The notes under the pieces: model-generated | What the model saw: only the letters and a program-made list of their open reading frames with translations | Databases searched by the model: none | What the model was told of the DNA's origin: nothing | Assembly (NCBI GenBank): GCA_015655485.1 | Contig: JAATEZ010000246.1 | Location: 1-9,519, forward strand | Source of the DNA: Lactobacillales bacterium | Lineage (GTDB): Bacteria; Bacillota; Bacilli; Lactobacillales; Vagococcaceae | Length of the DNA: 9,519 bases | Direction of reading: 5' to 3' | Part shown: positions 1 through 6,653 of the stretch, one piece after another | Layout: each line of letters opens with the position of its first letter | How positions within the stretch are numbered: the first letter of the stretch is position 1 | Program-made: the position numbers and the translations under genes

Positions 1-2
1 TA

Positions 3-1469
3 AAGGATATGCGTTTTGATATTTTTCAACATCTGCAAAAATTACCTTTCTCTTATTTTGATAATCGTCCTCACGGGAAAATTCTGATCCGGGTCGTAAA
101 CTATATCAATACGCTGAGCGATCTGCTCAGTAACGGCTTAATAAATTTGATTTCGGATATCTTAAGTGTGATCGTGACCTTGATCTTCATGTTTGCGATA
201 GACATAAAACTCACGCTGTATAGTTTGCTTTTGATCCCAGTCCTGTTCTTACTGGTGATGTTTATTAAAACACGGCAGCGCAAGGCTTATCAAATACTAA
301 GCAATAAACAATCGAATTTGAATGCTTATACTCATGAAAGTATTTCAGGGATCAAAGTGACCCAGTCTTTCGCGCGCGAACAGGAAAACGCACAAATTTA
401 TGATGAAGTCAGTAATGATTACCGCTCATCTTGGATGCATGCGGTCAAAATCCAATTTCTGATGTGGCCGGGCGTGCAAAATATTGCTGTGATCACGACT
501 TCGCTGATTTATTTTGTCGGTATCCGGCAAGTGGGGGTAGCAGTGAGTACCGGAACCTTGATCGCTTTTATTGGGTATATCAATAATTTTTGGAATCCAG
601 TCATCAATATTGGCAATTTTTATAATTCTCTGATCACTGCCACCGCTTATTTAGAAAGAATCTTTGAAACGCTGGATGTGGTCCCGGAAATACAAGATAA
701 ACCCAATGCCAGTACATTACCATGTATCAAAGGGGATGTCCGTTTTAATCACGTAACTTTTCGCTATGAAGCAGGAAAAAATATTTTGAATGATCTTTCT
801 TTCCATGTGCCGGCCGGAGATACAGTTGCTTTAGTTGGACCGACAGGAGCCGGCAAGACGACGGTCATCAATTTGTTAAGCCGTTTTTATGACATTAGCG
901 AAGGAGAAATTTTAGTAGACGGCACAGATATTCGCGAAGTGACTTTGCAGTCTCTGCGCTCGCAAATGGGTGTCATGCTTCAAGATACTTTTGTTTTTTC
1001 TGGAACGATCCTGGAGAATATCCGCTATGGCAAATTGGATGCTACAGAAGCTGAGATCACAGCGGCTGCAAAAGTTGTTCACGCTCATGATTTTATTATA
1101 GAGTTGAAAGACGGCTATCAAACGATGGTTAAAGAGCGGGGCAGTACACTTTCCGCCGGACAACGACAGTTGATTTCTTTTGCTCGGGCGCTATTGGCAG
1201 ATCCAAAGATTTTGATTTTAGATGAGGCCACTTCAAGTATTGATACGAAGACGGAAATGTTATTGCAAGAAGGTTTGCAAAACCTGTTGAAAGGACGGAC
1301 TTCCTTTATTATTGCGCACCGTTTATCTACTATTAAGACCAGTTCCGCTATTTTTTATATCGATCACGGCTCCATCCAAGAAGCTGGAACTCATGAAGAA
1401 TTGTTAGCGAAAAAAGGACCTTATCATCATCTTTATCAGGCGCAGTATGATCTGTTCAAAGCTCTATAA
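3..1469 (+). CDS. ABC exporter half-transporter (membrane plus ATPase domain), 5' end missing
   Basis: This is an ATP-driven membrane exporter subunit, a type found as homo- or heterodimers exporting drugs, lipids or peptides. The reading frame is open to the left edge. The visible ATG at 9 sits inside a conserved region, and family members have roughly 100 more N-terminal residues, so the true start lies outside the window. Numbering from that ATG, four membrane segments remain (about 40-62, 67-86, 150-175, 183-205). The ATPase domain has Walker A GPTGAGKTT (277-285), Q-loop Q325, signature LSAGQ (381-385), Walker B ILILDEA (401-407, catalytic E406) and H-loop H437. A canonical glutamate with LSAGQ instead of LSGGQ resembles one half of heterodimeric exporters such as YfiBC, LmrCD or EfrAB; that is inference. 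A partner could lie just upstream. The substrate is unknown and no link to xylose is evident. Confidence 0.93.
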   Translation, partial: KDMRFDIFQHLQKLPFSYFDNRPHGKILIRVVNYINTLSDLLSNGLINLISDILSVIVTLIFMFAIDIKLTLYSLLLIPVLFLLVMFIKTRQRKAYQILSNKQSNLNAYTHESISGIKVTQSFAREQENAQIYDEVSNDYRSSWMHAVKIQFLMWPGVQNIAVITTSLIYFVGIRQVGVAVSTGTLIAFIGYINNFWNPVINIGNFYNSLITATAYLERIFETLDVVPEIQDKPNASTLPCIKGDVRFNHVTFRYEAGKNILNDLSFHVPAGDTVALVGPTGAGKTTVINLLSRFYDISEGEILVDGTDIREVTLQSLRSQMGVMLQDTFVFSGTILENIRYGKLDATEAEITAAAKVVHAHDFIIELKDGYQTMVKERGSTLSAGQRQLISFARALLADPKILILDEATSSIDTKTEMLLQEGLQNLLKGRTSFIIAHRLSTIKTSSAIFYIDHGSIQEAGTHEELLAKKGPYHHLYQAQYDLFKAL

Positions 1470-1487
1470 GCAGCAAAAATCAGAAAG

Positions 1488-1535
1488 AAAACGTAGATGG
1501 AATCGGGGTTTTACCGATATCTCTACGTTTTTTTT
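1488..1535. terminator. Bidirectional intrinsic terminator between the ABC exporter gene and xylR
   Basis: A 10-bp perfect stem pairs AAAACGTAGA (1488-1497) with TCTACGTTTT (1522-1531). An inner stem pairs ATCGG (1502-1506) with CCGAT (1514-1518). A run of T follows on the plus strand to 1535. The left arm begins with A residues, so the reverse transcript also ends in a U-rich stretch. The xylR stop codon is at 1534-1536, so one hairpin probably serves both convergent genes. Confidence 0.85.
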
Positions 1536-2706
1536 AAAATTGAATTGTTTTTGTATCGATTAATTTTAAGTTTTTTATATTTAAAAAATTTTTGATACTA
1601 ACGGAAGCAGCACCGTAAAGAGAGGCCTTGGATCCTAGTGAGGAACTGACAATGATCACATGCCGATTGAAGGAACTGGTCAGACCTATAGCGATGTTTT
1701 CAGCTATTTCAGGAATGCGGCGAATAATGGGACTATTCAAGTAAACGATCTCAGGAGCAAAATTGGTGATCACGTTATTTACACCAATCGTCAGATAATC
1801 AGTCATTTCAGCAATGACAGTTCCAGCTTCGGGTTGATTTTCTGAATATTTCTGAGCTAAAAAATCGGGAGAAACAAGGCTTTCACCAGTTAGCTGCTGA
1901 TATTTTTTCAAAATGGCATTTTCTGAAGCGTACTGTTCTAAGCAGCCTTCATTGCCGCAAGGACATTTTTTTCCATGCGGGATCAAGGTACTATGGCCTA
2001 TTTCGCCGGCGCGGCCGCGCCGGCCTTTGTAAAGTTTCCCATTGATAATGATCCCGGCCCCGATCCCACTGTGAATACTTAAACTCACGAGCTGATCATA
2101 TTGTGAAGAAAAAGTGCTTTCGGCGATCGCAGTCAAATTGGCTTCGTTTTCAAGGAAAATAGGATAGGGATAAAGCTTAGTTAATTCGGTGTATAGTTCC
2201 ATTTGATCTAAATCATAATAGGGAGTAAAAATAATTTGGTTTTCCTCAACGATACCGTGAATCGCAATGGTTATTCCCACAATACCGAATTCTCCTTGAT
2301 TTGGGTAAGCCTGATAATTTTTGATGATATCGTGAATAACCGTTAAAACATTTTCTTTATTGATAAATAGATTTTTTTGTTTTTCTCCAAAAATCAGTTC
2401 GCCATCCAGATAGGACAAAGAAGAGGCGGCATAGTCATAGCCCAGATCCAGACTGAGAACGGTCCCAACATATTTATTAAAAGTAAGCATGATCGGTTTA
2501 CGCCCTCCGCTGGTCGAACTTTCACCGCTGCCTATCTCGCTGATCAATTTATCTTCGATCAATTTACGAGTAATATCTGAAACGGTGGCCTTATTAAGGC
2601 CTGTCTTTTGCGAAACAGCAGCACGAGAAATGGGACTGAACTGAATGATCTCCTCTAATACTGTGGCTTCGTTTTGTTGTCGAATAATGTATTTGTCTAC
2701 AAACAT
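1534..2706 (-). CDS. xylR: Xylose-responsive ROK-family transcriptional repressor XylR
   Basis: This is a cytoplasmic DNA-binding repressor expected to bind the operator ahead of xylA and to release it when xylose is present. At 390 aa it has the usual length for XylR. A winged helix-turn-helix occupies about residues 13-70 (ISRAAVSQKTGLNKATVSDI region, then the GGRKP wing). The ROK sugar-binding domain follows: a DLG phosphate-loop remnant at 87-89, NEAN at 187-190, GEIGH at 234-238 and a CPCGNEGC zinc motif, with likely ligands H238, C248, C250 and C255. The acidic residue in NEAN is Glu where ROK kinases carry the catalytic Asp; with the DNA-binding domain this points to a regulator, not a sugar kinase. 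The ATG is well placed: GGGGAG lies 7 bases upstream of it. The gene is divergent from xylA. Assignment to xylose rests on the family plus the neighbouring xylAB and operator. Confidence 0.93.
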   Translation of the reverse strand: MFVDKYIIRQQNEATVLEEIIQFSPISRAAVSQKTGLNKATVSDITRKLIEDKLISEIGSGESSTSGGRKPIMLTFNKYVGTVLSLDLGYDYAASSLSYLDGELIFGEKQKNLFINKENVLTVIHDIIKNYQAYPNQGEFGIVGITIAIHGIVEENQIIFTPYYDLDQMELYTELTKLYPYPIFLENEANLTAIAESTFSSQYDQLVSLSIHSGIGAGIIINGKLYKGRRGRAGEIGHSTLIPHGKKCPCGNEGCLEQYASENAILKKYQQLTGESLVSPDFLAQKYSENQPEAGTVIAEMTDYLTIGVNNVITNFAPEIVYLNSPIIRRIPEIAENIAIGLTSSFNRHVIIVSSSLGSKASLYGAASVSIKNFLNIKNLKLIDTKTIQF

Positions 2707-2734
2707 TGAAATACTCCCCGCTCCCTAAAATACG

Positions 2735-2743
2735 ATTTTAACA
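2735..2743 (-). promoter_or_regulatory. Candidate extended -10 promoter for xylR
   Basis: On the minus strand the sequence reads TG-T-TAAAAT, an extended -10 element, 28 bases before the xylR ATG. No good -35 hexamer is visible at the right distance. No XylR operator or cre-like match was seen nearby, so xylR may be expressed constitutively at a low level. This is a weak motif call. Confidence 0.4.
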
Positions 2744-2810
2744 GATAAGAAAAGATATTTTTGAGTCGTTCCAAAATTTTCAAATTAAAAGCTTTTTATT
2801 TAGTTTTTAG

Positions 2811-3013
2811 CCAGCTTCATAAGGCAGCTCATTACGGCAAAAAGATGAATTTCACATGAATCAAAAAGCCGTTCCTGCTTGATTCTCTATTACGAGCATT
2901 CACCATTTATGGAGGCTCTTCGATGGCTGTTTTGTCATAGCTTTAAGAGGCCAAGACAGCTTTTGGGACAAAAAGGCACTTTACTTACAAGCTGAAAATA
3001 GTTCATTCAGTTT
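2811..3013 (+). repeat. Intergenic repeat, long form, copy L1
   Basis: About 200 bases that align by eye with 9222-9433 over their whole length, with the same order of conserved blocks: CATNANNCAGCTC, TACGAGC, GCTCTTCGAT and a GGGAC-AAAAGGCA end. It contains an outer stem TTTTGTC (2930-2936) with GACAAAA (2967-2973). Directly abutting is an inner hairpin CCAAGA (2951-2956) with TTTTGG (2961-2966) around the loop CAGC. The element ends in a small hairpin, CTGAA (2992-2996) with TTCAG (3006-3010), followed by T residues. Its first 50 bases also resemble the starts of the repeats at 7610, 7734 and 9437. It has no coding potential. It may be an enterococcal-type palindromic repeat; I cannot match it to a named family. 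Confidence 0.75.
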
Positions 3014-3053
3014 TTCTAATTATACGATATTGAGAGAAAAAAAGGAAATTTAG

Positions 3054-3067
3054 TGAAAACGCTTGAC
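3054..3067 (+). promoter_or_regulatory. cre-like catabolite repression site (CcpA) upstream of xylA
   Basis: TGAAAACGCTTGAC matches the first 11 positions of the Gram-positive cre consensus TGWAARCGYTWNCW; the last two positions differ. It overlaps the -35 hexamer of the xylA promoter, a position where bound CcpA would block RNA polymerase. Glucose repression of xylAB is therefore expected, but this is inferred from the motif only. Confidence 0.62.
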
Positions 3068-3091
3068 ATCTCAAAAATAATATTCTATTCT
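3063..3091 (+). promoter_or_regulatory. Main xylA promoter P1 (sigma-A type)
   Basis: A perfect -35 TTGACA (3063-3068) and a -10 TATTCT (3086-3091) are separated by exactly 17 bases. Transcription should begin near 3097-3100, inside the XylR operator and about 80 bases before the xylA ATG. Confidence 0.8.
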
Positions 3092-3095
3092 TATT

Positions 3096-3124
3096 TTAGT
3101 TGGTTTGACATACTAACGAACTAA
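3096..3124. promoter_or_regulatory. XylR operator in the xylA promoter
   Basis: Two inverted half-sites, TTAGTTGGTT (3096-3105) and AACGAACTAA (3115-3124), match at 9 of 10 positions as a palindrome and flank a 9-base centre. The half-site resembles the TTAGTTTGTT half-site of Bacillus xyl operators. It begins 5 bases after the P1 -10 hexamer, so bound XylR would cover the start site. The centre is 4 bases longer than in the B. subtilis operator as I recall it. Confidence 0.8.
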
Positions 3125-3133
3125 TTCTAATAA
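3105..3133 (+). promoter_or_regulatory. Possible second xylA promoter P2 overlapping the operator
   Basis: A second perfect TTGACA (3105-3110) lies in the operator centre, followed 17 bases later by TAATAA (3128-3133). If active, it would start transcription about 40 bases before xylA and be blocked by the same XylR dimer. The -10 is only moderate and the region is AT-rich, so this may be chance. Confidence 0.35.
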
Positions 3134-3181
3134 TATTATTCTATCAGAAATAATTATAAAAATAAATGGAGGAATGAAAAA

Positions 3182-4489
3182 ATGGCATATTTTCCAAATG
3201 TAGACAAGATTAAATATGAAGGAACAAAGACTGAGAACCCTTTTGCTTTTCGTCACTATGATCCTGATGAAGTGATTGAAGGGAAAACTATGAAAGAACA
3301 CCTGCGCTTTGCCGTAGCCTGGTGGCATACGCTTACTCAAGATGGTTCTGATCCCTTTGGCGCACCAACAAATATTCGTACTTGGATAACGGATGACCCT
3401 ATGCAGACTTCAAAAAATCGTGTCGAAGCCGGGTTTGAATTTTTCGAAAAATTGGGTGTAGAATATTTTTGTTTTCATGATGTGGATATTGCCCCTGAAG
3501 GAGATTCATTGGAAGAATTTTTAGCTAATTTAGATGAGATCACAGATTTGATCAAGGAAAAAATGGATCAAACAGGAATCAAATTATTGTGGAATACAGC
3601 CAATATGTTTACCAACCCGCGTTTCGTTCATGGTGCTGCTTCATCTTCGAATGCCGATGTGTTTGCTTATAGTGCCGCTCAAGTAAAAAAAGGTTTGGAA
3701 ATCAGCAAAAAATTGGGAGGGAAAAATTATGTGTTCTGGGGTGGTCGTGAAGGGTATGAATCTTTACTAAACACCGATCTGCCATTAGAACAAGATAATA
3801 TTGCCCGTTTCTTCCATATGGCTGTAGATTACGCGAAAGAAATCAAACATGACGTACAATTTTTGATTGAACCTAAACCGTTAGAACCTTCGAAACATCA
3901 ATACGATTATGATGCGGCAACGACTATGGCATTCTTACAAAAATATGATCTAACAGATTATTTCAAATTAAATCTGGAAGCGAATCATGCTACATTGGCT
4001 GGCCATACTTTTGAACACGAGATCACTGTGGCTCGTTCATACAATGCCTTAGGTTCTCTGGATGCCAATCAAGGAGATGTTTTATTGGGGTGGGATACCG
4101 ATGAGTTTCCAACAAATATCTATGATACAACTTTAGCCATGTACCAAGTGCTGGAAAACGGCGGGATCGCTCCAGGCGGAATCAATTTTGATGCGAAAGT
4201 TCGCCGCAGTTCTTTTGAAATGGAGGATTTATTCCTGGCTCATATTGCCGGAATGGATACTTTTGCTCGCGGACTAAAGGCTGCTGCAAAATTAAAAGAA
4301 GATGGCTTCTTTACTAAAGAACTGGATCGCCGTTATGCCAGCTATAAGACTGGAATTGGTAAAGCAATTATTGACGGCAAAGAAAATCTTAGTTCATTGG
4401 CTGATTATGCCTTAGAACATGATCAAATCAAAAATCAATCGAATCACTTAGAACTGCTGAAGTCACGTTTAAACGATTACTTGGTTTAA
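3182..4489 (+). CDS. xylA: Xylose isomerase XylA
   Basis: This cytoplasmic TIM-barrel enzyme interconverts D-xylose and D-xylulose using two divalent metal ions. The 435-aa protein is a full-length class II (long) xylose isomerase, close to the 440 aa of the E. coli enzyme, and its key residues line up with that enzyme at a constant offset of 2. Seen here: catalytic H99 and D102 in CFHDVD; metal and substrate residues E230 and K232 in IEPKP; E266 and H269 in LEANH; D294 in SLDANQGD; D305 and D307 in GWDTDE; and D337 in NFDAK. Nothing essential is missing. GGAGG at 3168-3172 is 9 bases before the ATG. It is the first gene after the XylR-controlled promoter and no strong terminator follows, so read-through into xylB is likely. 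Confidence 0.97.
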   Translation: MAYFPNVDKIKYEGTKTENPFAFRHYDPDEVIEGKTMKEHLRFAVAWWHTLTQDGSDPFGAPTNIRTWITDDPMQTSKNRVEAGFEFFEKLGVEYFCFHDVDIAPEGDSLEEFLANLDEITDLIKEKMDQTGIKLLWNTANMFTNPRFVHGAASSSNADVFAYSAAQVKKGLEISKKLGGKNYVFWGGREGYESLLNTDLPLEQDNIARFFHMAVDYAKEIKHDVQFLIEPKPLEPSKHQYDYDAATTMAFLQKYDLTDYFKLNLEANHATLAGHTFEHEITVARSYNALGSLDANQGDVLLGWDTDEFPTNIYDTTLAMYQVLENGGIAPGGINFDAKVRRSSFEMEDLFLAHIAGMDTFARGLKAAAKLKEDGFFTKELDRRYASYKTGIGKAIIDGKENLSSLADYALEHDQIKNQSNHLELLKSRLNDYLV

Positions 4490-4491
4490 AT

Positions 4492-4516
4492 AGAAAGGTG
4501 GAATGGACTGTTCTGA
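4492..4516 (+). repeat. 25-bp direct repeat, first copy, after xylA
   Basis: These 25 bases, beginning AGAAAGGTGG and ending CTGTTCTGA, recur perfectly at 4611-4635. It begins 2 bases after the xylA stop codon. Each copy has an AAAGGTGG string like a ribosome binding site, but the ATG after it is too close to be used. Confidence 0.9.
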
Positions 4517-4536
4517 CTTTATGCGAATGAGCGAAT

Positions 4537-4554
4537 CAAACGAGGATCCGTTTG
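4537..4554. repeat. Small perfect inverted repeat between the two direct repeats
   Basis: CAAACG (4537-4542) and CGTTTG (4549-4554) flank AGGATC. A wider pairing is possible between TGGAC just after the start of the spacer and GTCCA near 4558-4562. As RNA this would fold into a local hairpin. There is no T-run, so it is not a terminator. Confidence 0.5.
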
Positions 4555-4610
4555 CGGGTCCAAGTGAAATTTGTCTATTCGTCGAAAAATCAGGTCCATG
4601 GAGCCGGCCA

Positions 4611-4635
4611 AGAAAGGTGGAATGGACTGTTCTGA
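4611..4635 (+). repeat. 25-bp direct repeat, second copy
   Basis: A perfect copy of 4492-4516. The sequence after both copies stays loosely similar (CTTTATG against TTTCTATG), as if a 119-base unit had been partly duplicated. Confidence 0.9.
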
Positions 4636-4752
4636 TTTCTATGTGTGATGCTGACAAAATAAAATCTGGTATAAAAAGTCGTTAAACTTTAAATCATAGA
4701 GATTTTTTAGCTGTCCCCCGAGTTCAAATTTCCGCTAAAAATAAAAAATGAT

Positions 4753-4780
4753 AGGAAGCAAAACGGCTTTTTTCTTTTTT
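4753..4780 (+). terminator. Weak terminator-like hairpin before xylB
   Basis: AGGAAGC (4753-4759) can pair with GCTTTTT (4766-4772) around the loop AAAACG, using two G-T pairs, and is followed by a T-rich tract to 4780. The stem is weak, so it might act as a partial terminator that lowers xylB relative to xylA, or have no effect. Confidence 0.35.
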
Positions 4781-4822
4781 GAAACAATGAAATTTTATCT
4801 ATTTAAAATGAGGAGGTAGATC

Positions 4823-6316
4823 ATGTCTTATATTATCGGGATTGATTTGGGTACTAGTTCATTGAAAGGGATCGTGGTGACAAAAACAGGGAAGGTCCTT
4901 GCTTCTTACGCTGTCGAGTATTCTTTGTCTATTCCTCAGCCGGGGTATAGTGAACAAAATCCGCAAATTTGGTTAGATGCGCTCGATCAAGTTCTTATTC
5001 ATTTGATCAAGGATAGACCAGAAATCGCCGATAAAATAGCTGGAATCAGTTTTTCTGGTCAAATGCATACTTTAGTATTATTAGGAGAGCAGAATCAACC
5101 ATTGCGTCCCGCCATTTTATGGAATGACGTCCGAACGACAAAACAGTGTAAAACAATCATGGATACTGCTGGAGAAAAAGTGACTGCACAAACAAAAAAT
5201 CGAGCTTTAGAAGGATTTACTTTGCCTAAGCTACTATGGGTCAAAGAAAATGAACCGGAGATTTGGGAACAGGCAGCTCAATTTCTGTTGCCAAAAGATT
5301 ATTTAGGCTTTTATTTGACTGGAAACAAGCAAATGGAATATTCCGATGCTGCGGGAACACTTTTATTAGAAGTTGAAGCAAGGCAATGGAGTACAGATTT
5401 AGCAGATATTTTTGAAATTCCGGCTAAAATTTTTCCTCGATTAGTGTCTTCCAGCGATAAAATCGGAACAGTCAAAAAAGAATTGGCTCAAAAATATGGA
5501 TTTAAAACAGAAGTTCCTGTATTTTCCGGCGGAGCTGATAATGCTTGTGCCGCTATTGGTGCTGGAATTATAAAAGCAGGCGTAGGACTGGTTAGTATCG
5601 GTACTTCCGGAGTCTTTTTATCTTATGAAGCAGATGCATTGCAAGACTATCAAGGAAATCTTCATTATTTTAATCACGCAGTGAAAGACTCTTTTTATTC
5701 TATGGGTGTGACATTAGCAGCGGGCTATAGCCTGAATTGGTTTAAGAAAACCTTTGCGCCGGACCAAAGTTATGAAACATTATTAGCCGGAATGCAAAAT
5801 TTGCCCATTGGTTCGGAGGGACTGCTTTTTACGCCTTACTTAATGGGAGAAAGAACGCCTTATATTGATAGCCGGATTCGAGGCAGTTTTATTGGGATCA
5901 CCGCAAGACATACATTAAAACATTTCGCCAAAGCAGTAGTAGAAGGAATCACTTTTTCTTTAAAGGATTCACAAAATTTGATGGAAAAATATGCAGATCG
6001 TACGTTTGATAAGATAGTTTCTGTTGGCGGCGGTGCTAAAAATCAGGACTGGCTGCAAATGCAGGCTGACATTTTCCGAGCGCAGATCGTTACCTTAAAA
6101 AGTGAACAGGGGCCTGCTCTGGGAGCGGCTATGATTGCTGCTGTAGGAGTCGGCTGGTTTAAATCGATGACCGAGTGCGCAAAAGTATTTGTCGAATATG
6201 ATCGGTCATTTTTGCCGAATGAAAAAAATAGTGCGGACTATCAAAAAATCTACGCGTTGTATCATGAAGTATATCCTGCGACTAAAAATTTATCGCATCA
6301 GTTAGGCGGAATCTAA
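4823..6316 (+). CDS. xylB: Xylulokinase XylB
   Basis: This FGGY-family sugar kinase phosphorylates D-xylulose with ATP to D-xylulose 5-phosphate, which enters the pentose phosphate or phosphoketolase route in the cytoplasm. It is full length at 497 aa. Seen in order: the N-terminal phosphate loop GIDLGTSSLKG (6-16, with D8); SFSGQMH (77-82, substrate region); LWNDVRT (99-105); the catalytic-base motif SGGADNACAAIGAG (235-248, D239 likely general base); IGTSG (259-263); ERTPY (343-347); and the nucleotide-binding VGGGAKN (401-407) and GPALGAAM (430-437). SGQMH and GGADN are typical of xylulokinases rather than glycerol kinases. AGGAGG (4811-4816) lies 6 bases before the ATG. It follows xylA in the same direction and ends at a strong terminator. 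Confidence 0.95.
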   Translation: MSYIIGIDLGTSSLKGIVVTKTGKVLASYAVEYSLSIPQPGYSEQNPQIWLDALDQVLIHLIKDRPEIADKIAGISFSGQMHTLVLLGEQNQPLRPAILWNDVRTTKQCKTIMDTAGEKVTAQTKNRALEGFTLPKLLWVKENEPEIWEQAAQFLLPKDYLGFYLTGNKQMEYSDAAGTLLLEVEARQWSTDLADIFEIPAKIFPRLVSSSDKIGTVKKELAQKYGFKTEVPVFSGGADNACAAIGAGIIKAGVGLVSIGTSGVFLSYEADALQDYQGNLHYFNHAVKDSFYSMGVTLAAGYSLNWFKKTFAPDQSYETLLAGMQNLPIGSEGLLFTPYLMGERTPYIDSRIRGSFIGITARHTLKHFAKAVVEGITFSLKDSQNLMEKYADRTFDKIVSVGGGAKNQDWLQMQADIFRAQIVTLKSEQGPALGAAMIAAVGVGWFKSMTECAKVFVEYDRSFLPNEKNSADYQKIYALYHEVYPATKNLSHQLGGI

Positions 6317-6366
6317 TGAATCATTTGAAGAGTATCCAACTAAACTAATTTAATAACTTTCTTTAG

Positions 6367-6396
6367 AGCGCTATGAAATAAATCATGGCGTTTTTA
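6367..6396 (+). terminator. Intrinsic terminator of the xylAB operon
   Basis: AGCGCTATGA (6367-6376) pairs with TCATGGCGTT (6383-6392) over 10 bp, including two G-T pairs, around the loop AATAAA. T residues follow from 6391 to 6395. It lies 50 bases after the xylB stop codon. Confidence 0.85.
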
Positions 6397-6460
6397 TATT
6401 GTCGACAGATTAAAGGAGAGTAATATTAATTTAGTCCATCAATAAATACAAGAAACTCTA

Positions 6461-6489
6461 TTTTCAAGAAAAAGTTTTACACCTATAAT
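6461..6489 (+). promoter_or_regulatory. Candidate promoter for the SGNH hydrolase gene
   Basis: A perfect -10 TATAAT (6484-6489) is preceded, 17 bases upstream, by TTTTCA (6461-6466), which matches 4 of 6 positions of the -35 consensus. It would give a leader of about 155 bases before the preferred start codon. Confidence 0.55.
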
Positions 6490-6520
6490 AAAATGATGAG
6501 ATCAATTAAATCATCTATCT

Positions 6521-6555
6521 CGGAAACATTCGAAAAAATCAGAATGTATAGGCCG
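6521..6555. promoter_or_regulatory. Inverted repeat in the SGNH gene leader, function unknown
   Basis: ACATTC (6526-6531) and GAATGT (6542-6547) form a perfect 6-bp inverted repeat, flanked by CGG (6521-6523) and CCG (6553-6555). It could be a regulator site or a leader hairpin. It is short enough to be chance. Confidence 0.25.
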
Positions 6556-6653
6556 ATAAAGATTTACAAATACGAATAGTTATTCACATATTGTTGAGAG
6601 AAAGCCGATTTGTAAGTGAGATCATGAGCAATTATAGAAAGCGGGACTGGCAT

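Larger units (their letters stand above)
2707..3181. other. xylR-xylA divergent intergenic region
   Basis: No credible gene is present in these 475 bases. From left to right it holds the xylR ribosome binding site and a candidate xylR promoter, the L1 repeat (2811-3013), and a compact xylA control region from 3054 to the ribosome binding site at 3168-3172. The repeat separates the two promoters by about 300 bases, which is longer than a simple shared divergent promoter. Confidence 0.8.
4490..4822. other. xylA-xylB intergenic spacer
   Basis: This spacer is long for two genes of one operon and has no convincing gene. It contains a 25-bp direct repeat with a 119-base period, a CAAACG-AGGATC-CGTTTG hairpin (4537-4554), and an AT-rich 8-bp inverted repeat TTTTTAGC/GCTAAAAA (4704-4711 with 4734-4741). 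Further on are a terminator-like hairpin (4753-4780) and the strong xylB ribosome binding site. A TGG-TATAAA sequence at 4667-4675 resembles an extended -10, but no -35 supports it. Confidence 0.6.

Noticed and set aside
1..11. ATG at 9 as the true start of the ABC exporter with AAAGGA as ribosome binding site
   Set aside because: The site would be only 1-2 bases from the ATG, the frame stays open to the edge, and family members have about 100 more residues with two further membrane segments.
1534..2706. Interpretation of the ROK protein as a sugar kinase
   Set aside because: It has an N-terminal winged helix-turn-helix, the kinase catalytic Asp is replaced by Glu (NEAN), and it lies divergent from xylA with a matching operator.
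4503..4685. A 60-codon plus-strand reading frame in the xylA-xylB spacer, and a 62-codon minus-strand frame over 4469-4657
   Set aside because: No usable ribosome binding site at a workable distance, no recognisable protein features, and both run over the direct repeats. They are better explained as chance frames in a structured spacer.
6337..6350. AACTAAACTAA sequence after xylB, similar to one XylR half-site
   Set aside because: Only a half-site, no inverted partner, and it lies after the operon just before its terminator.
6591..6653. N-terminal extension of the SGNH hydrolase from TTG 6591 or ATG 6624
   Set aside because: Neither has a good ribosome binding site at the right distance and the added residues precede the conserved fold. 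Still possible, so noted in the entry.
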